Shown piece after piece: positions 1-5,986 of a stretch of 8,055 nt of DNA. Position 1 is the stretch's first letter; each line of letters begins with the position of its first letter. Below the pieces are notes generated by a model that was given only the letters and a program-made list of their open reading frames with translations, ran no database searches and was not told where the DNA came from. The translations under genes and the position numbers were made by a program. Source of the DNA: an uncultured Peptococcaceae bacterium (lineage in GTDB: Bacteria > Bacillota > Peptococcia > Peptococcales > Peptococcaceae); assembly GCA_938044045.1 (NCBI GenBank), contig CALIQN010000030.1, positions 1-8,055 on the forward strand, in the 5' to 3' direction.

Positions 1-186
1 TAGCAAAGCTTTTGTCTCTTCTGGAAAAGGCTGACCATATTTATCATAGGCAGCACCACCAAAATCACCTTCTACCCATTCATAGGCTAGCCCTAGCTTG
101 GTTTTAACACTATCCATAACAAGTTGTGTCGCTTCGACGATTTCTGGCCCAATACCATCGCCTTTTAGCACTAAAATCTTATTCAT
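1..186 (-). CDS. leuB: 3-isopropylmalate dehydrogenase, N-terminal part (cut by window edge)
   Basis: LeuB oxidises and decarboxylates 3-isopropylmalate with NAD+ to give 2-oxoisocaproate, the third step of leucine synthesis, in the cytoplasm. Only the first 62 codons are present; the frame is open to base 1. The N-terminus carries the family's nucleotide-binding signature GDGIGPEI (residues 9-16), and residues 43-48 (GGAAYD) followed by PEET match the usual LeuB pattern. The start at 186 is supported by AAGGAG five to six bases upstream, lying inside the end of leuD. The leuD stop and leuB start overlap as ATGA, a 4-base overlap that suggests translational coupling. It is the fourth gene of the leuACDB operon. 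The isocitrate dehydrogenase relatives share the fold, but the operon context makes LeuB nearly certain. Confidence 0.95.
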   Translation of the reverse strand, partial: MNKILVLKGDGIGPEIVEATQLVMDSVKTKLGLAYEWVEGDFGGAAYDKYGQPFPEETKALL

Positions 187-674
187 AATTGCTCCTTTTC
201 CTTGACATAATTCATAAGATTGCCAGCCTGTACAATTTTTTCTATAAACGGTGGAAAACTTTCTACTTGATAGGTTTCATTTTTGGTTAAGTTTGTGATG
301 ACACCAAGCTTAGTATCAACCTCAAGCTCATCTCCATCATCAATTTTTTCAGAGGCTTCTTTGGATTCAATAATAGGCAAACCGATATTGATCGCATTAC
401 GGTAAAAAATACGTGCAAAACTTTCAGCAATCACCAAACTCGTCCCTGCCACCTTGATAGAATAAGGCGCATGTTCACGAGAGCTTCCACAACCAAAGTT
501 TTTGCCTGCAACTAAAATATCGCCTTTAGTGATTTTTTGAGCATAATCACTGATGACATCCTCAAGACAATGGGCTTTCATATTTTCTTCACTAGCATCA
601 TTTAAATATCGCGCTGCAATAATAAGATCGGTATCAATATTATCTCCAACTTTCCATACTCTTGCCTTTGCCAT
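183..674 (-). CDS. leuD: 3-isopropylmalate dehydratase small subunit
   Basis: LeuD is the swivelling small subunit that pairs with LeuC to isomerise 2-isopropylmalate to 3-isopropylmalate. The 163-residue length is typical of the short form found with the 420-residue LeuC. Visible marks are DNIDTDLI (residues 11-18), the active-site loop GCGSSREHAP (61-70) and YRNAINIGLP (91-100), all characteristic of the aconitase C-terminal swivel domain. The start at 674 is preceded by an AGAGGAGG ribosome binding site with about 8 bases of spacing, and only 3 bases separate the leuC stop from the leuD start, so the two subunits should be made together. The gene overlaps leuB by 4 bases. A homoaconitase small subunit is the only realistic alternative and is unlikely inside a leu operon. 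Confidence 0.97.
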   Translation of the reverse strand: MAKARVWKVGDNIDTDLIIAARYLNDASEENMKAHCLEDVISDYAQKITKGDILVAGKNFGCGSSREHAPYSIKVAGTSLVIAESFARIFYRNAINIGLPIIESKEASEKIDDGDELEVDTKLGVITNLTKNETYQVESFPPFIEKIVQAGNLMNYVKEKEQL

Positions 675-677
675 AGT

Positions 678-1940
678 TTAAACCTCCTCTGGGCTAACAA
701 TATAGCCTTTGACTGCACTTGCTGCTGCGACTGCTGGACTGGTAAGATAAACTTCACTTTCCGGGTCACCCATCCTACCGATAAAATTTCTATTGGTTGT
801 TGATAAAGCTCTTTCGCCTTTTGCCAGGATGCCCATATACCCTCCAAGGCATGGCCCACAGGTTGGTGTACTGAACACTCCTCCTGCTTCAATAATAATG
901 CTGGCAATACCTTCTCTCACACAAGTGTCATAAATCTCTTGCGTACCAGGAATAACGATTAATCGTAAGTAGTCTGCTACCTTTTTCCCTTCAAGTAACT
1001 TAGCAGCTATGCGCATATCTTCAATACGTCCATTGGTACAACTACCTATGACTACTTGGTCTATTGCTATCTTCTCAATGGCGCCAACCTCGTGTGTATT
1101 GCTTGGTAAATGTGGAAAAGCGACTTGTAAGTCAAGGGTACTTAAATCAATGATAATATGTTTAGTGTACTCTGCATCTTCATCAGCTGAAAAGACGCTT
1201 ACTTCACCATGATAACGATCTTTGATATACGCCAATGTTAACTCATCTACTGGGAAAATACCATTTTTAGCACCTGCCTCAATTGCCATGTTGGCAATTG
1301 TCATGCGACCATCCATAGAGAGGTACTGTAAACCCTCACCACAAAATTCTAAAGACTCGTATAAGGCACCATCTACCCCAATTTGACCAATGAGGTATAA
1401 GATAACATCCTTACCACTTATCCATGAATTACTTGGCTTGCCCACAATTTCCACTTTAATGGCACTTGGTACCTTAAGCCAAGTCTCCCCTGAATACATC
1501 GCAGCAGCAATATCCGTAGAGCCCATACCTGTAGAAAAAGCACCTAAAGCACCATAAGTACAAGTATGACTATCAGCGCCTATAATAAGGTTACCTGGTC
1601 CAACAACACCTTGTTCAGGTAAGAGGCAATGCTCCACACCCATTTTACCGACTTCATAATAATGCTCAATCTGGTGTTCTTTCGCAAAATCCCTCAAGAT
1701 CTTACATTGTTCTGCTGATTTAATGTCTTTAGCTGGTGAAAAATGGTCAGGTACCATGGCAATTTTACTACGGTCAAAAACTTTATCCATCCCATTTTTC
1801 TTCATTTCCTTGATGGCAACTGGTCCTGTAATGTCATTACTCAGTACCATGTCCACCTTTGCACTGACCAACTGCCCTGCATGTACTTCCTCCAAGCCAG
1901 CATGAAAAGCAATGATTTTTTGTGTCATTGTCATTCCCAT
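678..1940 (-). CDS. leuC: 3-isopropylmalate dehydratase large subunit
   Basis: LeuC carries the [4Fe-4S] cluster of isopropylmalate isomerase and works with LeuD in step two of leucine synthesis. The protein is 420 residues, the short aconitase-like form common in clostridia and archaea, not the roughly 470-residue form of Bacillus and enterics. GADSHTC (residues 121-127), SCTNGR with Cys301, and CGPC with Cys361 and Cys364 supply the substrate site and the three cluster ligands; all are intact. The start was set at the ATG at 1940 because AAAGGGG (1949-1955) lies 8 bases upstream. A GTG three codons earlier, at 1949, would overlap that ribosome binding site. Further ATGs at 1934 and 1928 are possible but less well spaced. 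leuA ends 16 bases upstream. Confidence 0.96.
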   Translation of the reverse strand: MGMTMTQKIIAFHAGLEEVHAGQLVSAKVDMVLSNDITGPVAIKEMKKNGMDKVFDRSKIAMVPDHFSPAKDIKSAEQCKILRDFAKEHQIEHYYEVGKMGVEHCLLPEQGVVGPGNLIIGADSHTCTYGALGAFSTGMGSTDIAAAMYSGETWLKVPSAIKVEIVGKPSNSWISGKDVILYLIGQIGVDGALYESLEFCGEGLQYLSMDGRMTIANMAIEAGAKNGIFPVDELTLAYIKDRYHGEVSVFSADEDAEYTKHIIIDLSTLDLQVAFPHLPSNTHEVGAIEKIAIDQVVIGSCTNGRIEDMRIAAKLLEGKKVADYLRLIVIPGTQEIYDTCVREGIASIIIEAGGVFSTPTCGPCLGGYMGILAKGERALSTTNRNFIGRMGDPESEVYLTSPAVAAASAVKGYIVSPEEV

Positions 1941-1948
1941 TTTAAACA

Positions 1949-1955
1949 CCCCTTT
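1949..1955 (-). promoter_or_regulatory. Ribosome binding site of leuC
   Basis: AAAGGGG lies in the 16-base leuA-leuC gap and sits 8 bases before the ATG at 1940. It decides the start, because the longer in-frame GTG at 1949 would use the last G of this site as its own first base. Confidence 0.7.
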
Positions 1956-1956
1956 A

Positions 1957-3486
1957 TTAATTTTTCTTGACTAAAGTTACCACTCGATTCATTGCATCAA
2001 CATAAGCCTTGGTACAAGCTTCTAAAATATTGACACTGAGTCCTGTCCCCTTTACCGTCACACCCTTATAACTGATTTTGACACGTACTTGACCTAGGGC
2101 ATCCTGACCTGGCGTGACTGCTCCTATACGAAAATCTTCTAAGATCACACGATCCTCTAAGATAGAGTCAAAATACAAATCCACCGCCTCATAGGCAGCA
2201 TCGACAGGTCCCTTTCCTAGGGCAACCACTTCTTTAATAACGCCCTCATGTTCTATCCCTAAGGTCGCTGTGGAAGTAAGATCTGTCCCTGAAAAAACAT
2301 GTAAATGGCTAAAAGTAAATTGTGCTTTTTCATGTAAGGCCTTATCCATCACAAGGGCAATCAAATCATCATCCAAGACTTCTTTTTTCTTATCAGAAAG
2401 TTTTTTGAAACTTTCAAAGGTCTTATTAAGCTCCTCTTCTGTGAGGTGATAACCTAGGGTTTCTAAACGACTGGAAATAGCATGTCTACCAGAATGCTTG
2501 CCCAAGACAAGATTGTCCACTTTGATGCCTATTGTCTCTGGATTCATAATTTCATAAGTACTACGCTCTTTTAGTACCCCATCTTGATGAATACCTGATT
2601 CATGCAAGAAAGCATTTTTACCTGTAATAGACTTGTTATTTGGAATAGACATCCCAGTGGTACGGCTAACCAATTGACAAGTATTGTAGATTTCTTTAAG
2701 GTTAATGTCTGTTTTTACCTTCATAATGTCGGCTCTTGTATGGATTGCCATTACCACTTCTTCTATGGCTGCATTGCCTGCACGCTCGCCTATCCCATTG
2801 ATAGAGCCTTCTATCTGTCTTGCACCACTGTTTAAGGCAGCCAAGGAATTGGCAACAGCTAAGCCCAAATCATCATGACAATGGACGCTAAATATGACCT
2901 TATCACGACTAGGCACACCCTCAATAACCTGCTTAACAAAGTCTTGATAGACCCATGGCAACATATAGCCAACTGTATCAGGTAAATTGATGGTTGTCGC
3001 TCCTGCGCCTATAGCTGCTTCAATAATACGTTGTAAGAAGCTGATCTCACTTCTTGCAGCATCTTCGCAAGAAAATTCCACATCATCTGTAAAAGTTTTA
3101 GCATAACTGACTGCCTCAGTTGCAATTGCAACCACTTCGTCAGGTGTTTTTTTGAGTTTAAATTTCATATGAATATCACTAGTTGCAATAAACGTATGAA
3201 TACGTCTCTTTTCAGCATTTTTAATGGCATCAGCACAAACTTTAATGTCTTTTTTATTGGCACGACAAAGCCCACAAATAGTAGGCCCCTTTACCTCTGT
3301 AGCAATTTTTTCTACTGCTTCAAAATCACCAGGGGACGCAACTGGAAAGCCTGCTTCAATAACATCCACACCCAATCTTGCTAATTGGTGGGCTACAGCT
3401 AGTTTCTCTTTTAAGTTCATACTACAGCCTGGTGCTTGTTCTCCATCACGCAAAGTTGTATCAAAAATAATTACCTTATCGCTCAT
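1957..3486 (-). CDS. leuA: 2-isopropylmalate synthase
   Basis: LeuA condenses acetyl-CoA with 2-oxoisovalerate to make 2-isopropylmalate, the committed step of leucine synthesis. The 509-residue product has the usual order: a TIM-barrel catalytic domain with DTTLRDGEQ (residues 9-17), the metal-binding HCHDDLG (202-208) and GIGERAGNA (231-239), then a linker and a C-terminal LeuA_dimer regulatory domain from about 390 to 505. That domain includes GKGPVDAAYEA and a closing KAYVDAMNR, so leucine feedback inhibition is likely. The start at 3486 follows AAGGAGGAT at 3493-3501. The frame stays open for 30 more codons to an ATG at 3576, but that stretch is the T-box terminator region, not protein. 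It is first in the leuACDB operon and regulated by the leader described at 3507-3738. Confidence 0.97.
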   Translation of the reverse strand: MSDKVIIFDTTLRDGEQAPGCSMNLKEKLAVAHQLARLGVDVIEAGFPVASPGDFEAVEKIATEVKGPTICGLCRANKKDIKVCADAIKNAEKRRIHTFIATSDIHMKFKLKKTPDEVVAIATEAVSYAKTFTDDVEFSCEDAARSEISFLQRIIEAAIGAGATTINLPDTVGYMLPWVYQDFVKQVIEGVPSRDKVIFSVHCHDDLGLAVANSLAALNSGARQIEGSINGIGERAGNAAIEEVVMAIHTRADIMKVKTDINLKEIYNTCQLVSRTTGMSIPNNKSITGKNAFLHESGIHQDGVLKERSTYEIMNPETIGIKVDNLVLGKHSGRHAISSRLETLGYHLTEEELNKTFESFKKLSDKKKEVLDDDLIALVMDKALHEKAQFTFSHLHVFSGTDLTSTATLGIEHEGVIKEVVALGKGPVDAAYEAVDLYFDSILEDRVILEDFRIGAVTPGQDALGQVRVKISYKGVTVKGTGLSVNILEACTKAYVDAMNRVVTLVKKN

Positions 3487-3492
3487 CTCAAA

Positions 3493-3501
3493 ATCCTCCT
3501 T
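3493..3501 (-). promoter_or_regulatory. Ribosome binding site of leuA
   Basis: AAGGAGGAT lies six bases before the ATG at 3486 and downstream of the leader terminator. It fixes the true start of leuA and rules out the upstream in-frame ATG at 3576. Confidence 0.88.
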
Positions 3502-3506
3502 ATATA

Positions 3507-3549
3507 AACAAAAATCTCCTTCCATCTCATCTAGAGACGAAAAGAGATT
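3507..3549 (-). terminator. Conditional intrinsic terminator of the leu T-box leader
   Basis: On the minus strand a 16-bp stem (3534-3549 pairing with 3513-3528, including a few G-U pairs) closes a five-base loop and is followed by TTTTGTTT. The 5' side lies directly after the T-box sequence, so forming the antiterminator with uncharged tRNA would break this hairpin. The leuA ribosome binding site begins about six bases beyond the U-run. Confidence 0.88.
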
Positions 3550-3738
3550 CTTCCGCGGTACCACTCTACTTGTCATTACTGACCACTCTTATCAATAACG
3601 GCGATAAACCGGCTTTAGTAAAATAAAGCAACTCACAAGGCGAGTTCAGTTTATTTTGAAGGCTATCTCACACCAACCGATAGCTCTCTTTGCTTCAAGC
3701 CAAACTTACTACTCCTGATCAACGTTTTTTAAATATTT
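3507..3738 (-). promoter_or_regulatory. T-box riboswitch, leucine-specific, ahead of leuACDB
   Basis: The leader RNA of the leu operon senses the charging state of tRNA-Leu. Its diagnostic T-box sequence is AGAGTGGTACCGCGGAA (3551-3567 on the minus strand). Stem I is visible upstream: an apical hairpin GCTATC/GATAGC (3679-3684 with 3662-3667) holding the conserved GGTTGGTG, a helix TTGAAG/CTTCAA, and a lower helix AGTTT/AAACT. Below this lies the specifier loop, with AGTA on the 5' side and GAA followed by CTC on the 3' side. CTC (3642-3644) is the likely specifier codon and reads as leucine. A Stem III-like hairpin TTATC/GATAA lies near 3592-3608. By established T-box biology, uncharged tRNA-Leu pairs with the specifier and the T-box, stabilises the antiterminator, and lets transcription enter leuA. 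The specifier is read by eye, without a covariance search. Confidence 0.93.
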
Positions 3739-3744
3739 AGTAAG

Positions 3745-3772
3745 ATTATAACCATTTTTGGAAAATTGTCAA
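3745..3772 (-). promoter_or_regulatory. Sigma-A promoter of the leu operon
   Basis: A perfect -35 TTGACA (3767-3772) and perfect -10 TATAAT (3745-3750) are separated by 16 bases on the minus strand. Transcription should start near 3738, about 250 bases ahead of leuA, giving room for the complete T-box leader. Confidence 0.9.
3753..3767 (-). promoter_or_regulatory. CodY-like box inside the leu promoter
   Basis: AATTTTCCAAAAATG on the minus strand matches the known CodY consensus AATTTTCWGAAAATT at 12 of 15 positions and fills the spacer between the -35 and -10 of the leu promoter. CodY represses branched-chain amino acid genes in many Firmicutes when isoleucine, leucine, valine and GTP are plentiful. 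An A/T-rich spacer can match this motif by chance, and no codY gene is in the window, so the call rests on match plus position. Confidence 0.5.
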
Positions 3773-3959
3773 ATAAAATTTTACAATTATTTGATTTATT
3801 CGCACAACAGTTGAGAGAATATCCTCTTAAAGATTTAAAAAATAAGCTTTACTAGCTACTATTTATCAGCTTTTCCTCTTTTTTTTATTATAATAATACA
3901 ACTATAGTATCATCACAAGGATTATTGAAAATCGTTTTGATACCATTGGTATCTATTAT
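3773..3959. other. A/T-rich gap between the leu promoter and the ogt terminator
   Basis: No coding region with a convincing start is seen on either strand. The gap holds a perfect 15-base dyad at 3939-3953 (GATACCA, one central base, TGGTATC) and an imperfect dyad at 3814-3827 (AGAG/CTCT flanking AATATC). A/T runs with TATAAT-like words around 3885-3897 have no well-spaced -35 partner. Confidence 0.55.
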
Positions 3960-3993
3960 AAAAGTGACTAGGTAAAGCTATCTAGTCACTTTT
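3960..3993 (-). terminator. Hairpin terminator after dut-ogt
   Basis: AAAAGTGACTAG pairs with CTAGTCACTTTT, and G-U, U-A and A-U pairs extend the stem inward to a 4-base loop, about 15 bp in all. It begins about 24 bases past the ogt stop. The minus-strand 3' arm ends in TTTT followed by ATAATAG, so the U-run is short. The plus-strand reading also ends in T's, so it may work both ways and shield the leu promoter region from ogt transcripts. Confidence 0.8.
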
Positions 3994-4016
3994 TCACTGA
4001 TACAACTATGATAAAT

Positions 4017-4571
4017 TTACAGTTCTAAATTCTTGCTAATTTTACCATAATTCTTAGGCAAGTGTAATTTTTCTACGGAGACACCCTCATGTGCTAATAA
4101 TTTAATTTTTAAAGGTAAGCCCCCTGCATAACCTGTTAAATTTCCGTTATAGCCCACAACACGATGACAGGGAATAATGATAGAGATAGGATTTTGTCCT
4201 ACAGCACCACCAATCGCTTGGGCTGACATCTTGGGCTTGTTTAAACTATATGCGACCTCTTTTGCCAATTCTCCATAAGTTGTCATCTGTCCATACGGTA
4301 TCTTTAGTAACAACTTCCAAACCATCTGACGAAACCTTGTGCCTCTTGGTGCTAAAATGAGCTCTTTTAGGTCTGGCTTTTGATGCGTAAAATAGCAATC
4401 GAGCCACCATTTTGCCCTTTTTATCGCTTCAGATTCTCGAAAGATGGTCTTCTCATCAATCAAAAATTTATCAGGATGTTGTCCCCTTAGCCATAAACCA
4501 ATCAAAGCCTCTCCTTCCGCCGCTAGTAAGATGTCTCCTAGTGGAGAATTATACTCTGAAAGATGTATCAT
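4017..4571 (-). CDS. ogt: Methylated-DNA--protein-cysteine methyltransferase (O6-alkylguanine repair)
   Basis: This suicide enzyme moves alkyl groups from O6-alkylguanine (and O4-alkylthymine) in DNA to its own cysteine. The 184-residue protein shows an N-terminal domain with the family's SPLG (residues 9-12) and a C-terminal DNA-binding domain with GTRFRQMVW (77-85), IPYGQMTTYG (91-100), the active-site PCHRV with Cys135 (134-138), and GNLTGYAGG (143-151). The position that holds the DNA-intercalating Arg in human MGMT (the ARAVG motif) is Gln118 here, in AQAIGG. To my knowledge this variant also occurs in other Firmicute Ogt proteins. The start at 4571 has GGAG 10 bases upstream. The gene follows dut by 26 bases, so the two are probably cotranscribed. 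It has the Ogt/Ada C-terminal layout; no Ada N-terminal domain is present. Confidence 0.94.
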   Translation of the reverse strand: MIHLSEYNSPLGDILLAAEGEALIGLWLRGQHPDKFLIDEKTIFRESEAIKRAKWWLDCYFTHQKPDLKELILAPRGTRFRQMVWKLLLKIPYGQMTTYGELAKEVAYSLNKPKMSAQAIGGAVGQNPISIIIPCHRVVGYNGNLTGYAGGLPLKIKLLAHEGVSVEKLHLPKNYGKISKNLEL

Positions 4572-4597
4572 TTTGTAGTTACTCCAAATTTTTTCCT

Positions 4598-5098
4598 TTA
4601 CTTTCCAGTACTACCAAAACCACCATGGCGACTTTCTATAGTATTATCATCATCTGTCTGATGGTATTGTACAATGACACCTTGCATAAAGCGTTCTCCC
4701 GCTTTTAAGGTCAAAGGTGCCTGTATCCCCTTAAAAGTCAGCCTTGCCATAATATGGCCTTCATTCTCTGCCTCAAAATAATCTGCATCAATAACCCCTA
4801 TGGTATTATCTAAAGACATTCCATATTTCATCCCTAAACTACTTCTTGGCATTAAAAGGCAAACCAAATCACTCTCCAACGCCAAACGAATACCCGTCGG
4901 CACCAAAATAGAAGTATTTGGTGCCACCGTAATTGACATTGGCAAAGAAAAATCATAGCCTGCTGAGGCTTGTGTTGCCCTAACAGGTAAAACAATACTT
5001 TCATAGTAAGCTTTTGCCTGCTCTTTTGAAATCGTCTCATCACATTGTTTTAAATCTCTAAAATATTGATTGAAACTGACTTTTTTAAATGCTATCAT
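4598..5098 (-). CDS. dut: dUTP diphosphatase (trimeric dUTPase family)
   Basis: dUTPase hydrolyses dUTP to dUMP and pyrophosphate, keeping uracil out of DNA and feeding dTMP synthesis. All five family motifs appear in order in the 166 residues: ASAGYDF (44-50), PRSSLG (84-89), NTIGVIDADY (98-107, with the water-activating Asp104 region), GERFMQG (134-140) and the C-terminal arm RHGGFGSTG (157-165). Two departures stand out. A leader of about 40 residues precedes motif I, longer than usual. A short insert (EAENEG) follows motif III where many relatives have only RGE; a similar insert is known in some lactic-acid-bacterial and phage forms. The start at 5098 has AGGAGG six bases upstream. It is first of the dut-ogt pair and divergent from yebC, with 77 bases between the two starts. 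A dCTP deaminase is less likely because motif V is dUTPase-like. Confidence 0.92.
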   Translation of the reverse strand: MIAFKKVSFNQYFRDLKQCDETISKEQAKAYYESIVLPVRATQASAGYDFSLPMSITVAPNTSILVPTGIRLALESDLVCLLMPRSSLGMKYGMSLDNTIGVIDADYFEAENEGHIMARLTFKGIQAPLTLKAGERFMQGVIVQYHQTDDDNTIESRHGGFGSTGK

Positions 5099-5115
5099 TC
5101 TTTTCCTCCTATTGA

Positions 5116-5144
5116 TTGCATGAGTTTGATCGAAATGTTATAAT
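5116..5144 (+). promoter_or_regulatory. Promoter of yebC (extended -10)
   Basis: TTGCAT (5116-5121) and a perfect TATAAT (5139-5144) are 17 bases apart. TG one base before the -10 makes it an extended -10 promoter, which offsets the weak -35. The start of transcription should be near 5151. Confidence 0.75.
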
Positions 5145-5145
5145 T

Positions 5146-5162
5146 TTTCTGTTAAACAGAAA
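5146..5162. repeat. Perfect 17-bp inverted repeat in the dut-yebC divergent region
   Basis: TTTCTGTT, one base, then AACAGAAA: an uninterrupted 8-1-8 dyad that overlaps the predicted yebC transcription start and ends just before its GGAG. The position would suit a repressor operator. As RNA it could also fold as a 7-bp hairpin with a 3-base loop at the 5' end of the yebC message. Its role is not established. Confidence 0.6.
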
Positions 5163-5175
5163 TGGAGTGATAGAA

Positions 5176-5895
5176 ATGGGTCGTATCCATAATATTGAAG
5201 GTAAAAAAAATAAAATGGACAGTAAACGTTCTGCTGCTTTTACCAAGCATGCTAGAAACATCACTGTTGCTGCAAAACAAGGTGGCGGCGTACCAGAATA
5301 CAATGCTGCCCTCAAACTAGCTATTGAAAAAGCTAAAGCTGATAATATGCCCAATGATAACATTGACCGTGCGATAAAAAAAGGGGTCGGTGGCGGTGAT
5401 ATGGAAAATTATGAACATATCACCTATGAAGGTTATGGTCCTGGTGGAGTTGCCATCATTATTGAAGCCCTAACTGATAATAAAAACCGTACTGCTGGTA
5501 ATGTTCGTCATCAATTAGACAAAAGAGGCGGTAACCTAGGCACTGCTGGTTGTGTTAGCTTCATGTTTGATAGAAAAGGTGCTCTTGCAATCAACAAAGA
5601 AGGTTGCCCTCTTTCTGAAGATGAAGTTATGGAGCTTGTTTTAGAGGCAGGCGCTGAAGATTTCTCCAGTGAAGACAGTTATTATGAAGTTATCACAGAA
5701 CCACAAGTTTATTCTGATGTCAGAAGTGCTGTTGAAGAAAAAAATCTAGAAATCATTTCTGGGGAAATTACCATGCTTCCACAAACCTACCAAGCTCTGG
5801 ATAATGATAAAATGGCACTTATGGAAAAACTTCTTGATGCTCTAGAAGATGACGATGACGTCCAAAATGTGTACACCAATTTAGAACATGTCTAA
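5176..5895 (+). CDS. yebC: YebC/PmpR-family protein (transcription or translation factor)
   Basis: This is a cytoplasmic YebC/PmpR/TACO1-family protein. Members have been described as DNA-binding regulators and, more recently, as ribosome-associated factors that help translate difficult stretches such as proline runs. The 239 residues match the usual length of about 240. Domain I begins MGRIHNIEGKK and includes SKRSAAFTKHARNITVAAK; the signature region runs from residue 85 (YEGYGPGGVA) through ALTDNKNRTAGNVR to GGNLGTAGCVSFMF (118-131). The start at 5176 was chosen because GGAG (5164-5167) lies 8 bases upstream and family members begin here. An in-frame TTG at 5116 is part of the -35 element. 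The gene stands alone, divergent from dut, with its own promoter and terminator. Which of the two proposed roles applies here cannot be read from sequence. Confidence 0.95.
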   Translation: MGRIHNIEGKKNKMDSKRSAAFTKHARNITVAAKQGGGVPEYNAALKLAIEKAKADNMPNDNIDRAIKKGVGGGDMENYEHITYEGYGPGGVAIIIEALTDNKNRTAGNVRHQLDKRGGNLGTAGCVSFMFDRKGALAINKEGCPLSEDEVMELVLEAGAEDFSSEDSYYEVITEPQVYSDVRSAVEEKNLEIISGEITMLPQTYQALDNDKMALMEKLLDALEDDDDVQNVYTNLEHV

Positions 5896-5942
5896 TTGAA
5901 ATTGTTTAATAATACGCTGTATTGATAAACTTTTAATCCTTC

Positions 5943-5974
5943 AGCAAGGCAGTAATAAAACTGCCTTGCTTTTT
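5943..5974 (+). terminator. Intrinsic terminator of yebC
   Basis: AGCAAGGCAGT and ACTGCCTTGCT form a perfect 11-bp stem with a 6-base loop, followed by TTTTG, 47 bases past the yebC stop. In the minus direction no U-run follows, so it serves yebC and mainly protects the convergent gene at 5987-6490. Confidence 0.92.
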
Positions 5975-5986
5975 GTATTTAAAACA

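Noticed and set aside
602..907. 101-codon frame on the minus strand overlapping leuD and leuC
   Set aside because: It lies out of frame within two conserved genes and its translation (Gln- and Leu-rich) resembles no protein; a shadow frame.
3487..3576. Upstream 30-codon extension of leuA from the ATG at 3576
   Set aside because: It covers the T-box and terminator, and a strong ribosome binding site sits after it; LeuA proteins begin at the downstream MSDK start.
3224..3598. 124-codon plus-strand frame across the leuA start and T-box
   Set aside because: Antisense to conserved leuA and to a structured leader, with no ribosome binding site.
3860..3960. A promoter or small RNA in the A/T-rich stretch above leu
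   Set aside because: TATAAT-like words exist, but no partner -35 at 16-18 bases is convincing, and no start codon with a ribosome binding site follows.
5116..5175. TTG start extending YebC by 20 residues
   Set aside because: The TTG is part of the -35 element, and the ATG at 5176 has a well-spaced GGAG and matches the family start.
5109..5363. 84-codon minus-strand frame opposite the start of yebC
   Set aside because: It is antisense to conserved YebC residues and would span the yebC promoter; hydrophobic translation arises from the complement of Lys/Ala-rich codons.
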